From: CAWCUU01 sp963798855
GTDB lineage: Bacteria > Gemmatimonadota > Gemmatimonadetes > Longimicrobiales > RSA9
NCBI GenBank assembly: GCA_963798855.1
Contig: CAWCUU010000001.1
Span: forward strand, 1,821,831 to 1,885,830
Reading direction: 5' to 3'
DNA length: 64,000 nt
Part shown: in pieces, positions 42,000 through 51,175 of the stretch
Layout: each line of letters opens with the position of its first letter
Position numbering within the stretch: position 1 is the first letter of the stretch
Program-made: the position numbers and the translations under genes
The notes under the pieces: model-generated
What the model was told of the DNA's origin: nothing
Database searches by the model: none
Seen by the model: only the letters and a program-made list of their open reading frames with translations

Positions 42000-42110
42000 A
42001 AAAAAGAGCGCCCCAGGATTTTCCAAGCGACGCTCTCCACACTTACCGCTGCTACCTGCGGGGTCCTGACGGAGTTCGCGGGATCACGACCTTGGGTCCT
42101 GGGACGCCGC
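42000..42110 (-). ncRNA. ffs: 4.5S signal recognition particle RNA
   Basis: Minus-strand transcript of about 111 nt. The ends pair perfectly: GCGUCCCAGGA near the 5' end with UCCUGGGGCGC near the 3' end. The apical domain has the Ffh-binding pattern 'GUCAGG..CC' - tetraloop - 'GG.AGCAGCGGUAAG'. The loop is GCAG-like instead of GGAA. A run of six U (42005-42000) directly follows the closing stem and can end transcription. SRP RNA with Ffh targets nascent membrane proteins to SecYEG. Its place directly upstream of dnaX matches many genomes. Confidence 0.88.
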
Positions 42111-42151
42111 CACATGGTAACGGAACCTGCGGGGGAGGGTCAAGGCCGCGC

Positions 42152-42598
42152 ATGACGGACTGGCGAGACAACCTGATCGAGACGGACGAGGGCCTGCGCG
42201 CGCTTCTCGCCGGAGTCCGGCGCGTGGCGGTGCTCGGTATCAAACCGGAGAGCCGTCCGTCGCAGCCCGCCTACTTCGTCCCCGCCTATCTGCGGGAGGC
42301 GGGACTCGAGGTCATCCCGGTTCCCGTCTACTACCCCGAGGTGCAGACGATCCTGGGGGAGCGGGTGTACCGACGGGTGCAGGATGTCCCCGGTCCGATC
42401 GACCTCGTGGACGTGTTCCGACGGCCGAAGGACATCGAACCGCACGTCGAGGATCTGCTGGTGGCTGCACCCGGCGCCGTTTGGCTGCAGTCGGGGATCC
42501 GTCACGCCGCTGCGGCCGAGGAGCTCGCCCGGGCCGGCATCAAGGTCGTCCAGGACCGCTGCCTGATGGTCGACCACCGCCGGTTGGCGGCCCGATGA
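42152..42598 (+). CDS. CoA-binding domain protein (YccU type)
   Basis: 148 residues; ATG at 42152. Single CoA_binding Rossmann domain: 'VRRVAVLGIKPESRPSQP', 'AYLREAGLEVIPVPVYYPE', 'IDLVDVFRRPKDIEPHVED', 'AVWLQSGIRHAAAAEELA', ending 'VVQDRCLMVDHRRLA'. Stand-alone members bind CoA; their role is unclear. The stop overlaps the next ATG (ATGA). Confidence 0.9.
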   Translation: MTDWRDNLIETDEGLRALLAGVRRVAVLGIKPESRPSQPAYFVPAYLREAGLEVIPVPVYYPEVQTILGERVYRRVQDVPGPIDLVDVFRRPKDIEPHVEDLLVAAPGAVWLQSGIRHAAAAEELARAGIKVVQDRCLMVDHRRLAAR

Positions 42599-42816
42599 CC
42601 GGGCTCGACTTCCGCCGCGCGGCGAATCTGTTCATGGCGTCGGAGGAGGAGCTCGCCCGCGCGCTCGGCATCACGGCCGATGAGGTTCGTCGATACCGCG
42701 GCGACCCCGCGAGCGCTCCTGCCGCGCTTCTCGCCCGCATGGGGCGCGTCCTCCTCGAGAGAGGTCAGGGGATGGGCCGCGTCGGCGCGATGCTGCTCGA
42801 GGACTACGGAGAGTAG
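42595..42816 (+). CDS. Small HTH-like protein
   Basis: 73 residues, start overlapping the CoA-binding gene. 'FMASEEELARALGITADEV' followed by 'RRYRGDPASAPAALLARMG' looks like a lone helix-turn-helix (lambda-repressor-like), and the rest is helical ('VLLERGQGMGRVGAMLLED'). Possibly a small DNA-binding partner; no family name is certain. Its stop is 4 bp from the convergent yraN stop. Confidence 0.7.
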   Translation: MTGLDFRRAANLFMASEEELARALGITADEVRRYRGDPASAPAALLARMGRVLLERGQGMGRVGAMLLEDYGE

Positions 42817-42820
42817 CGGC

Positions 42821-43186
42821 TCAGCGGAGGCGCCAGGCGTCCGGGACGTGCTCGACGCGCGCGGCTCCCCGCTCCGGCCAGATCACCCCCACCGCATCGA
42901 AGCGGTAGAGCTCGCCCCGCCGGCCGTGCTGCGCGAGCCACGCTCGCGCGACTCTCTCCACCTCCCGCCGCTTTCGAGGATCGACCGACTCCAGCGGCGA
43001 GCCCGACGCGCAGTCGGTGCGCGTCTTGACCTCGACGAAGGCGACGGTCCGGCCGCGCCGCACGATCAGATCGATCTCGCGACGCCGCCAGCGGAAGTTC
43101 CGGGCGAGAATCCGCCACCCGGAGCGCTGCAGCCACGCGGCCGCGAGCGCCTCCCCCCGCCGCCCGAGCTCGTGGGACGCAGCCAT
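42821..43186 (-). CDS. yraN: YraN/UPF0102 nuclease-fold protein
   Basis: 121 residues. The UPF0102 pattern is clear: 'LGRRGEALAAAWLQRSGW', 'ILARNFRWRRREIDLIVRR', 'GRTVAFVEVKTRTD' (D-x..-E-x-K endonuclease core) and 'RFDAVGVIW'. The fold is that of Holliday-junction resolvase-like nucleases; the role is unproven. Confidence 0.93.
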   Translation of the reverse strand: MAASHELGRRGEALAAAWLQRSGWRILARNFRWRRREIDLIVRRGRTVAFVEVKTRTDCASGSPLESVDPRKRREVERVARAWLAQHGRRGELYRFDAVGVIWPERGAARVEHVPDAWRLR

Positions 43187-43295
43187 GGGGGAAAGAAGCC
43201 GCCGAGGCGGGGACAGTGGAATGGCGGGACGGGACGTCGCCGGATGCGTCAGGAAGAACTCAGGCGAAGCCGTTGTTCGGAGGACGGGCCGGCGC

Positions 43296-44342
43296 TCAGA
43301 CGGTCAGCCGCTCCGCGAGAGAGGGCGCGATGCGGCGGCCGATGGCCTCCGCGATGCCGCGGATCTGGACCATCAGCTCATCGAACTGCTCCGGGTCGAG
43401 CGACTGCGCACCATCGGAGAGGGCCCGCTCCGGCTCCGGGTGCACCTCGATCATCAGGCCGTCGGCGCCCGCGGCGATCGCGGCGCGGGCCATCGGCGTG
43501 ACCTTCGAGCGCACTCCCGTGCCGTGGCTCGGGTCGGCGATGATCGGCAGGTGCGAGAGCGAGTGGACGACCGGGATCGCCGTCAGGTCGAGCAGGTTGC
43601 GCGTGTGCTGGTCGAAGCCGCGCACGCCCCGCTCACACAGGATCACGTTGGGGTTGCCCTCCGCGACGACGTACTCGGCGGACAGCAGCAGCTCCTTGAT
43701 CGTGGCGGCGAGCCCGCGCTTCAGCAACACCGGCTTGCCGGTCCGACCCGCCCGCCTCAGCAGCGGATAATTCTGCATGTTGCGGGCGCCGATCTGGACG
43801 ATGTCCGCGTACTCGGCCACGACATCGACGGTCTCCGGCTCGAGCGCCTCGGTCACGATCGCGAGCCCCGTTTCCCGTCTCGCCTTCGCGAGCAGCTTGA
43901 GCCCCTGGACGCCGAGTCCCTGGAATGAGTACGGCGAGGTGCGCGGCTTGAAGGCGCCACCGCGCAGGATCGTCGCGCCGGTCTCGCGCAGCCTGCCGGC
44001 GATCGTCAGGATCTGGCGCTCCGACTCGACCGAGCAGGGCCCCGCCATGAGCACGATCTCGTTACCGCCGACCCGCGTGCCGTTCTCCAGCTCGATGAGA
44101 GTGGGCTCGCTGCGCCACTCCCGGGAGACCTGCTTGTACGGCTGCGTGACGTGGATGACCTGAAGCACGTGGGGAAGCGCCTCGAGACGGGCGCCGTCGA
44201 CCTTGCCGTCGTTGCCCACCAGGCCGATCGCCGTGCGCTGACGCCCCGGGATCGGCCGGGCCTCATAGCCCATCTCCTCGATCGTGGTGACGACGCGCTG
44301 GACATCGGAGTCCTGCGCGTCGTGGCTCATTACGACCAGCAT
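43296..44342 (-). CDS. aroF: DAHP synthase (3-deoxy-7-phosphoheptulonate synthase), type I-beta
   Basis: 348 residues. It catalyses the first shikimate-pathway step, joining PEP and erythrose-4-phosphate. The N-terminal ferredoxin-like regulatory domain (1-75: 'MLVVMSHDAQDSDVQRVV') is typical of Thermotoga-type enzymes that are inhibited by Tyr or Phe. The TIM barrel shows 'LMAGPCSVESERQI', 'LRGGAFKPRTSPYSFQGLG', 'IQIGARNMQNYPLL', 'VLLKRGLAATIKELL', 'CERGVRGF' and 'IIADPSHGTGVRS'. All expected catalytic residues seem present. Confidence 0.96.
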   Translation of the reverse strand: MLVVMSHDAQDSDVQRVVTTIEEMGYEARPIPGRQRTAIGLVGNDGKVDGARLEALPHVLQVIHVTQPYKQVSREWRSEPTLIELENGTRVGGNEIVLMAGPCSVESERQILTIAGRLRETGATILRGGAFKPRTSPYSFQGLGVQGLKLLAKARRETGLAIVTEALEPETVDVVAEYADIVQIGARNMQNYPLLRRAGRTGKPVLLKRGLAATIKELLLSAEYVVAEGNPNVILCERGVRGFDQHTRNLLDLTAIPVVHSLSHLPIIADPSHGTGVRSKVTPMARAAIAAGADGLMIEVHPEPERALSDGAQSLDPEQFDELMVQIRGIAEAIGRRIAPSLAERLTV

Positions 44343-44418
44343 CGCGGCATTGGCTCGGGTGGAGAAAGGCGCATCGGAGACGCCGTTTTCGGAATGTAAG
44401 GCGGGTGCGGAGGGGCGT

Positions 44419-45216
44419 CTATAGCCGATCGACCTGGAGGCGCATGCCGTCGCGGGCGAGCATGACAGGCCCGTCCCAGCCCCCGTCCCGGATCAGCGAG
44501 GCCAGGTCGAGGCGCTCGAGCTGGGGGTAGACGTGCGTGACGAGCAGCCGTCCCGGGCGCGCCAGGCGCGCCAGCATCGCGACCCGGCTCGGCGTCATGT
44601 GGCTGTCGATTCCCTGCTCGTCCGGCAGCGAGCACTCCGCGATGAGCAGATCCACGTCGCTGAAGAACTCGCCCAGCGACTCGCTCATGCCGGTATCGCC
44701 GGTGTAGCCGATGCTTCCGCCGAGCGTCTCCAGCCGATACGCGATCGAGGATTCCGTGTGGCGGGTCCGGTGCGCGCGCAGCCGCGTCGTCGAATCGAGC
44801 GACAGGTCGTCGCCGTCGTCCATCTCGCGCGTCTCGATCTCGAAGCCGGGATCGCGCATGAAGTCGCCGAAAGCATCGGCGAGGCGCTCGCGCAGCTGAA
44901 CGGTTCCCGGCGGCCCGGCGAGCGCGAGCGGTGCGGTGCGGCGGTTCGGAAGCCCGTAGCGCATCGCGAACAGCAGCAGAGGCAGACCGGCGACGTGATC
45001 CGTGTGGAAGTGGCTGATTGCCACGTGCGTGAGCGAGTCCCAGGGAAGGCCGAAGCGGGCGAGCTGGTGCGGCGTGCCGGGGCCGCAATCGAAGAGGAGT
45101 CGATTGGCCCCAGCCTGCACGTAGTAGCCTGCACAGACACGGTCCGCCTGAAGGGCGACGGTGCCGGAGCCGATGACGACGACTTCGACAGGCGCAGGGA
45201 CCGCCTCAGCCGCCAT
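44419..45216 (-). CDS. Metallo-beta-lactamase fold hydrolase (RNase Z-like)
   Basis: 265 residues; ATG at 45216 chosen because upstream sequence in frame is smc in another frame. Metal motif 'SHFHTDHVAGLPLL', later ligands in 'GYTGDTGMSESL', 'LLIAECSLPDEQG' and 'LLVTHVYPQLE'. It is closest in style to RNase Z/ElaC-type or phosphodiesterase members, but the tRNase exosite is not evident, so the substrate is open. The start overlaps the smc stop by 11 bp. Confidence 0.88.
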   Translation of the reverse strand: MAAEAVPAPVEVVVIGSGTVALQADRVCAGYYVQAGANRLLFDCGPGTPHQLARFGLPWDSLTHVAISHFHTDHVAGLPLLLFAMRYGLPNRRTAPLALAGPPGTVQLRERLADAFGDFMRDPGFEIETREMDDGDDLSLDSTTRLRAHRTRHTESSIAYRLETLGGSIGYTGDTGMSESLGEFFSDVDLLIAECSLPDEQGIDSHMTPSRVAMLARLARPGRLLVTHVYPQLERLDLASLIRDGGWDGPVMLARDGMRLQVDRL

Positions 45217-48200
45217 TTCGACCGGCGCCCACGACCTCACCCATGCACACGCCGACGATCGAGCTGACGCCGGGCTCCTCCATGGTGACGCCGTAGATGT
45301 AGTCGGCGGCTTCCATGGTGCGAGGGTTGTGCGTGATGACGACGAACTGCGTCTCCGCCTTGAAGCGCTGGAGCATGGCGAGGAAGCGATCGATGTTCGC
45401 CTCGTCCAGCGGCGCATCCACCTCGTCCAGCACGCAGAAAGGACTGGGCTTCACGAGATAGATCGCGAACAGCAGAGCGAGAGCCGTGAGCGCCCGCTCG
45501 CCGCCGCTGAGCTGATGGATCCTCTGCGTGCGCTTGCCACGTGGTGAGGCGGACACGATGATCGGCGATTCGAGCGGATCGCTCTCATCCTCCAGGGCCA
45601 CGTCGCACTCGCCGCCCTGGAAGAGCGCGTCGAAGGTGCGCCGGAAGTTCTCCCTGATACGCTCGAACGTCTCCGCAAACAGCTCCCGCGCCGTTCGGTT
45701 GATCTCGCGGATCGCCGTCTCCAGCTCCTGCTTCGCCCTCACCAGGTCGTCGCGCTGACCCGTCAGGAACTCCAGCCGCTGCCGCTCCTCCTCGTACTCC
45801 TCGATGGCCAGCACGTTGACCGGACCCAGCCGCTCCAGGTCCGCCGCGATGCGAACCGCCTCCGCGCGCAGCGCCTCCGTCTCCCCCTCCGCGCCGGCCG
45901 CCATGCGCAACAGCTCCTCGAACGGCTTGCCCCACTCCGCCTCCAGTCGCTCGGAGACGCTTCGCTGCGCCGCTTCGGCGTGCGTCCGCCGCAGCTCGAG
46001 CTGGTGTCGCTCCTCGCCGACCTCCTCGACCGACCGGCGCAGCTCGCGCGCCTGCTTCTCCAGACCATCCATCGCCGAGCGCTCCGTCTCGGCGAGCTCG
46101 TCGCGCGCGCGCAGCTCCGCGGCGAGCTCATCGCGGTCCGCGAAGCGCTCCTGCAGCAGCGTTCCGGATTCGCCTTCCAGGCGCTCGACCGTCTCCACCG
46201 TCGCGCGGTGGCTCTGCTCCTCTTCGACCAGGCTGTCGAGCCGCTGGGCGGCCTGCGATACGGTATCCGCCGTCACCGAGAGACGCCGCTCCAGCGACGC
46301 CAGCGCGCTTTCCGCACGTGCGTGCAGCACACGGGCTTCGGCCTCCTCTTCTCGCACTGCATCCCATGCCCCTTCCCGCTCGACGACCTCGCGCGCCGCC
46401 GCGCGCCGCTCCTTGCGCAGCGAGTCCAGCGCGACGGTGAGCTCCTCCTGCTTCGAGCGCGCCCTGCTGGCCTCCCTCCGAACGCGGTCTCCACCCTCGA
46501 CGATCTGGTCCTTCTGCTGCTCGAGCTCGTCGCGCGTCCGCTCGACCTGCTGGCGCCGTCCCGCGCGCGCCGCCTCGTCCGCGTGAGCCCGGCGCAGCTC
46601 GAGGTCCAGCTCGCGCAGGCGAGCCTCGACGGAGCGCAGGGCAAGCTCGGCCTCCTCGACGCGGCCCGCGGCCGTCGTCCTCCCCCCGCGCCGCTCTTCG
46701 GTCTCGCGGCCGGCGCTTTCGGCCTCCGCGCGCAGCGCAGCGATCCGCGCCTTCCGTCCGAGGACCACCGGCTCGTCGGCCGCGCGACCGACGAATTGGA
46801 CCCGCTCCAGCAGCGCCTCCACCGCGGGAATCGTATCCAGCTCCAGGAGCGCGACCGCGCCCTCCGAGGCGGTCTCATCCTCGAGCAGCGCGCCGAGCTT
46901 CTCGGCCACGCTGCGATCCCGCGCGACCAGCATCTGCAGCACGGAATTCAGCGAGCCTTCGACGCGAGCGGCACGCTCGGGATCGAGCTCGAGGAACTCG
47001 GCGAGAGGACCGAGCAGTCCGTCGAGGCGCTCTCTCTGCTCGAGCGCCCGTGCCACCGCCGGGGAGAAGCCGTGGTGCTCGCGCTCCAGCGCCTCGAGGG
47101 CGGCGAGCCGCGCGACCAGCAGGTCCGCGCGGTCCTCGGCCGCGACCGCGTCGCGGCGCGCCTCGAGCTCGGCAGTGCGAAGCTCCTCGAGCCGCGTGGC
47201 CAGCTGGTCGCGCTCCGTCTCGAGCTCGGTCATCCCCGCGGCGATCTCGCGGGTGCGCGAGGCGAACAGGTCTCCCTGCTCGTCCAGGCGCACCATCTCG
47301 CCCTGCAGCTCCTCGCTCTCCCGGTCCATCCGCTCGAGCCGGCGCTGCAGATCGGCCGCACGCGCGTCGGCGCCAGCGGCTTCGGCCTGCGTGCGCGCCA
47401 TCCTGCGGGCGAGCTCCTCCTCCCGCGCTCGCAGGCGCTCGTCCTCCTCGCGTGACTCGAGCAGCGCCTGCCGCCGCTGTCCCAGCCTCTTCTGCACCTC
47501 CTGCAGCCGCTCCGCCTGCGCCTCGGTCTCCGCGCGCTGCGTCTCGCGCTCGCGCTCCAGCTCGACGCTCTCCTCCTCCAGCGTCGTGCGCCTCGCGAGC
47601 AGCTCGCTCCGCTCCCGCTCGATCTGCTCCAGCCGCCGCAGCGAATGACCGCGCCGCTCCTGGGCGACCGCGAGCTCGCGCTCCCGTTCGGCGATCTCGC
47701 GGTTGATCCGCTCCAGCCGTTCGGCGGAGGCGTTGCGCTCGCGCGCGGCCTCCGCGGCCGCGACACGCAGCCGCTCGAGGTCGGCCTCCGCGGTGCTCAG
47801 GGCCGCGCGGGCGGACGGATCGCGCGACTTCACCGCGTCGAGACGGCCCGCAAGGTCCAGGATCTCTTCGCGGATCGACCTCAGCTCGGCCTGCGCGACG
47901 GCGATCTCGACCGAGAGCAGCCGCGAGCGCATCTCGCGGTGCCGCTCCGCGCGCTTCCGCTGTCGTCCGAGGGCACGGACCTTCGACTCCACCTCGGAGA
48001 CGATGTCCTCGAGCCGCGCCAGGTCGGTGTCGGCGGCCTCGAGCCTGCGCTGCGCCGCGGCGCGGCGGTCCTTGTAGCGGCCGATTCCGGACGCTTCCTC
48101 GAACAGATTGCGGCGATCCTCGGTGCGATCCGACAGGATCGCGTCGACCATACCCTGCTCGATGATGCTGTAGGCATTGGCGCCGAGCCCGGTGTCGCGG

Positions 48201-48583
48201 CACAGCTCGAGGATGTCGCGCAGCCGAACGCTGCTGCGGTTCAGCTCGTAGTCGCTGCCACCCTCGCGGAAGACGACCCGGCGGATCTCGACCTCGTCGT
48301 AGGGAACGGCGAGGCGCCGGTCGTCGTTGGAGAAGCCGAGCGCGACCTCCGCACGGTTCAGCCGCCGTCGCTCGGTGGTCCCCTGGAAGATCGCCTCGTC
48401 CATGCGAGAGCTGCGGATCGCGGACGCGCGCTGCTCGCCCAGCACCCAGCGCACGGCATCGCTGATATTCGACTTGCCGCAGCCGTTCGGCCCGACGATC
48501 GCCGTGATGCCGTCGCGGAAGCTGAGCTCCGTGCGATCGGCGAAGGACTTGAAGCCGTGGAGCGAGAGCCTGCGGAGCTTCAT
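45206..48583 (-). CDS. smc: Chromosome segregation ATPase SMC
   Basis: 1125 residues. Walker A 'VGPNGCGKSNISDAV' near the N-terminus; two coiled-coil arms flank a hinge around 500-620 ('RLDGLLGPLAEFLELDP', 'SLNSVLQMLVARDRSVAEK'). The head is completed by signature 'LSGGERALTAL' (near 1020) and Walker B 'VLDEVDAPLDEAN' (near 1052). SMC with ScpAB organises and separates chromosomes. Arms are a little shorter than in Bacillus (1186). The start overlaps the stop of the SPOR-protein gene (4 bp). Confidence 0.96.
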   Translation of the reverse strand: MKLRRLSLHGFKSFADRTELSFRDGITAIVGPNGCGKSNISDAVRWVLGEQRASAIRSSRMDEAIFQGTTERRRLNRAEVALGFSNDDRRLAVPYDEVEIRRVVFREGGSDYELNRSSVRLRDILELCRDTGLGANAYSIIEQGMVDAILSDRTEDRRNLFEEASGIGRYKDRRAAAQRRLEAADTDLARLEDIVSEVESKVRALGRQRKRAERHREMRSRLLSVEIAVAQAELRSIREEILDLAGRLDAVKSRDPSARAALSTAEADLERLRVAAAEAARERNASAERLERINREIAERERELAVAQERRGHSLRRLEQIERERSELLARRTTLEEESVELERERETQRAETEAQAERLQEVQKRLGQRRQALLESREEDERLRAREEELARRMARTQAEAAGADARAADLQRRLERMDRESEELQGEMVRLDEQGDLFASRTREIAAGMTELETERDQLATRLEELRTAELEARRDAVAAEDRADLLVARLAALEALEREHHGFSPAVARALEQRERLDGLLGPLAEFLELDPERAARVEGSLNSVLQMLVARDRSVAEKLGALLEDETASEGAVALLELDTIPAVEALLERVQFVGRAADEPVVLGRKARIAALRAEAESAGRETEERRGGRTTAAGRVEEAELALRSVEARLRELDLELRRAHADEAARAGRRQQVERTRDELEQQKDQIVEGGDRVRREASRARSKQEELTVALDSLRKERRAAAREVVEREGAWDAVREEEAEARVLHARAESALASLERRLSVTADTVSQAAQRLDSLVEEEQSHRATVETVERLEGESGTLLQERFADRDELAAELRARDELAETERSAMDGLEKQARELRRSVEEVGEERHQLELRRTHAEAAQRSVSERLEAEWGKPFEELLRMAAGAEGETEALRAEAVRIAADLERLGPVNVLAIEEYEEERQRLEFLTGQRDDLVRAKQELETAIREINRTARELFAETFERIRENFRRTFDALFQGGECDVALEDESDPLESPIIVSASPRGKRTQRIHQLSGGERALTALALLFAIYLVKPSPFCVLDEVDAPLDEANIDRFLAMLQRFKAETQFVVITHNPRTMEAADYIYGVTMEEPGVSSIVGVCMGEVVGAGRNGG

Positions 48584-50049
48584 TCGGGTGTGTAACCGGT
48601 TCGGCGTACCAGATTCGACTGGACGCCGGCCTCACGCAGCAGCGTCCCCAACACCTCCGACAGCGCGGGACCCTCGAACGCACCGGAGTAGATGCGGTAG
48701 CGGGAGCCGCCCGCGCTGTCCGCGACCTCGATGACGTAGGTCGGCACGTGTCGCCTGTTCAGCGCCTGCTGCTGCTCCTCGGCCGAATCGGCGCTCGCGA
48801 ACTCGGCGAGCTGGAACGCCCATGGCGTCGGCCGAACGGACCAGTCGTCGGCGCCGCTCTTGATCCCGGCCTCGACGAGGCGACGCATCAAGGCGTCCGC
48901 CGACGCGCTGTCCGGCGCGGGACCGGCGAGCAACCGATAATAGACCACGCTGTCGAGGCGGATCGGCGAGACGAAGAAGCGGACACCGGGGCCGAGCGAA
49001 TCGCGCAGCTCGAGCGCGCGCGCCATCGCCGTCTGCACGTCCGGATGCGACTCGATCGCGACACTGTAGGCGAGCGGCTCATCGCCGCCGGTGCGTGGCC
49101 GGCGAGGGCCGGCCGCCAGCGCCGCTCCACCGGCCGGATCCGCACCGCTGCCGTCCCCCGAGTCGAGCGATCCGCCCGCGCCCGACACGCTCCGGCCGGA
49201 CCCGCGCCAGAGCAGCCAGGCCACGAGGATCAGGATCAGCGCGAGGACGACGCCTGCGACGGGCCAGGGAGAGCGGCGACGCTCGGCACGATCCGCGGCC
49301 GGAGGAACTTCGAGGTCGGGACCCGTCTCGCCGCCGCCGCGCGCTTCGGCCAGCGCGACGGCCGCTTCCTGCCCGGCCTCGGCCTCGCCGCCGGCCACGG
49401 CCGCACCTTGTCCGATCCGCTCCCCATCCGGCGGGGGCAGCACGGCCTCCGCGCCCGGCGGAGTCAGAACGGCCGCGACGCTCGCCTGCGGCGGGAGCTC
49501 CTTCAGCAGCCTCTCGGCCTCCGCACCGGCCGTGAGCAGCACGACCGTGCCGGCCCGCACGGAAAGCCGATCGGCCCCCGCGGTCGCCCCGGGCACGATC
49601 ACCACGAGGGTGCGACCCGCGGCGCGGGCGCGCCGGATCACGCGCTCCCAGTCAGCGTGGTCGAGGACCGCTTCGGGTTCCGGGACGGCCGGGCCGGTCG
49701 GCAGGTAGCTGAGTCGCTCTTCGAGCGGCTGCGCGGCGTGCTCGATGGTGGCGCCGTAGAGCAGCACGTCGGTCAGGCCCTCGCCGGAGCCGGCTCCGAG
49801 CGTCCCCCTCAGCACCGGCTCAGCGACGCAGCCGTCGACGAGCACCACCTCGCGGCCACGCTTCGCGATCTCGCGCGACAGCCGGAGGGCCGCCTCCGCG
49901 GCCCAGCCGGTCGTTCGCACGCTCGGCCCGGCGAGCAGCACGAGAACCGGCAGCTCGTCCGCCGGTGTGTCGAGCAGCGCTGTCAGGGCCTCGGGAACGG
50001 GCGCGCCAGGATCGAGCGCGGCGGCGCGGTACCAGGCTCTGGTGTTCAT
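48580..50049 (-). CDS. ParA/Mrp-like plus SPOR-like membrane protein next to smc
   Basis: 489 residues from the ATG at 50049. The N-terminal part (about 35-200) follows a P-loop NTPase fold of the ParA/capsule-kinase kind ('LVLLAGPSVRTTGWAAEA', 'REVVLVDGCVAEPVLRG', 'LVVIVPGATAGADRLSV'), but Walker A is degenerate with no GKT. A Pro/Ala/Glu-rich linker leads to one helix ('VAGVVLALILILVAWLLW', near 265-285). Extracytoplasmic repeats follow, with a SPOR-like C-terminal unit ('SRYRIYSGAFEGPALSEVL'). SPOR domains bind denuded septal peptidoglycan, so a role linking division site and chromosome is possible. Confidence 0.72.
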   Translation of the reverse strand: MNTRAWYRAAALDPGAPVPEALTALLDTPADELPVLVLLAGPSVRTTGWAAEAALRLSREIAKRGREVVLVDGCVAEPVLRGTLGAGSGEGLTDVLLYGATIEHAAQPLEERLSYLPTGPAVPEPEAVLDHADWERVIRRARAAGRTLVVIVPGATAGADRLSVRAGTVVLLTAGAEAERLLKELPPQASVAAVLTPPGAEAVLPPPDGERIGQGAAVAGGEAEAGQEAAVALAEARGGGETGPDLEVPPAADRAERRRSPWPVAGVVLALILILVAWLLWRGSGRSVSGAGGSLDSGDGSGADPAGGAALAAGPRRPRTGGDEPLAYSVAIESHPDVQTAMARALELRDSLGPGVRFFVSPIRLDSVVYYRLLAGPAPDSASADALMRRLVEAGIKSGADDWSVRPTPWAFQLAEFASADSAEEQQQALNRRHVPTYVIEVADSAGGSRYRIYSGAFEGPALSEVLGTLLREAGVQSNLVRRTGYTPE

Positions 50050-50228
50050 TTGCATCTGAGCACGAGAAGATGCGCGACAGCGGCTCGGATCCGGGGCCGA
50101 TCGCCGCATGGAAAGTGCGTAATCATACGAGGCTGCGTCTTACGGCGACAGCCCCGATGCGGACGCCTGCGGACCTCACCGTAGGAGGGGAGTCGACCGC
50201 CGGCAAGAGGCTGCGGAAGGGACGACCG

Positions 50229-50627
50229 CTAGGCCTGCAGCTGATGACTCGGCGCGTCGCCCCAAAGGTTCTCGAGCTGATAGAACGCGCGCGCATCCGG
50301 GTGGAAGACGTGGACGACGAAGTCAACGTAATCGATCAACACCCAGCGTCCGCCCTTCAGACCCTCGACGTGGTTTGGACGGACGCCGGACTCCTTGAGC
50401 TTCTCGATGATGTGCTCCGCCACCGAGCGCACGTGCATGTCGGAGGTGCCGCTCGCGATCAGGAAGTAGTCCGTGGCGTTCGAGATCCCGCGCAGATCCA
50501 TCACCAGGATGTCGCGGGCTTTGCGATCCCCCGCGAGATCGGCGGCCTTCGCCACTTCTTCCGGCAGCCCTTCCATGAGCGCTTCCCCGACCCCACGGCG
50601 CTCGTCCCCGCTGTCGTGCGTCGACAT
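50229..50627 (-). CDS. rsfS: Ribosomal silencing factor RsfS
   Basis: 132 residues from the ATG at 50627 with GGGGA upstream. 'ARDILVMDLRGISNATDYF', 'LIASGTSDMHVRSVAEHI' and 'WVLIDYVDFVVHVFHPDAR' are the RsfS/Iojap core. It binds L14 and blocks subunit joining in starvation. It follows rplI by 17 bp. Confidence 0.95.
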   Translation of the reverse strand: MSTHDSGDERRGVGEALMEGLPEEVAKAADLAGDRKARDILVMDLRGISNATDYFLIASGTSDMHVRSVAEHIIEKLKESGVRPNHVEGLKGGRWVLIDYVDFVVHVFHPDARAFYQLENLWGDAPSHQLQA

Positions 50628-50644
50628 TCGTTTCCCCTGCAGAG

Positions 50645-51106
50645 CTACTCCTCCTTGACGACCCACACCTTGACCTCGGGACGGACCTCCGCGTGCAAGC
50701 GCAGCGGAACCGAGTAGACGCCGAGCGCCTTGATCGGCTCGTCGAGATCGATCTCGCGCCGATCCACCGTGAAATCCAGCCCCTGCTCGTTGAGCCGTCC
50801 GGCAATGTCGGCGGCCGTGATCGAGCCGAACAGCTTGGACTCATCGCCCGCTCGCGCCTCGAACGTCAGCGAGACCCCTTCCAGCGCCGCGGCTCGCCGT
50901 TTCGCCTCGAGCAGGTCACGACGCGCGCTCTCCTCGGCCCGATGCCGCTCGGCCTCCAGACGTCGCAGGCTACCCTCCGTCGCCTCGTACGCGATGCCCT
51001 GCGGCAACAGGAAGTTGCGGGCGTAGCCGGGCCGCACGTTGACGACCTCGCCCGCCTCGCCGAGCTTCTCCACGTCCTGGCGGAGTATCACCTTCACTGT
51101 CTTCAT
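50645..51106 (-). CDS. rplI: 50S ribosomal protein L9
   Basis: 153 residues. N-terminal 'KVILRQDVEKLGEAGEVVN', 'VRPGYARNFLLPQG', a long connecting helix and the C-terminal 'KLFGSITAADIAGRLNEQG' domain. It is part of the rpsF-rpsR-DUF2232-rplI cluster typical of bacteria. Confidence 0.97.
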   Translation of the reverse strand: MKTVKVILRQDVEKLGEAGEVVNVRPGYARNFLLPQGIAYEATEGSLRRLEAERHRAEESARRDLLEAKRRAAALEGVSLTFEARAGDESKLFGSITAADIAGRLNEQGLDFTVDRREIDLDEPIKALGVYSVPLRLHAEVRPEVKVWVVKEE

Positions 51107-51175
51107 CGTCTCTCTCTCCCCCGTGGAACCGCCCGCCCCAGCGTGCAGCGAGCTCCTGCGATTCTCAACAACGCT

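Noticed and set aside
41877..42151. Minus-strand ORF in the dnaX upstream region
   Set aside because: The stretch folds as 4.5S RNA with a closing stem and T-run, which explains it better than a short ORF.
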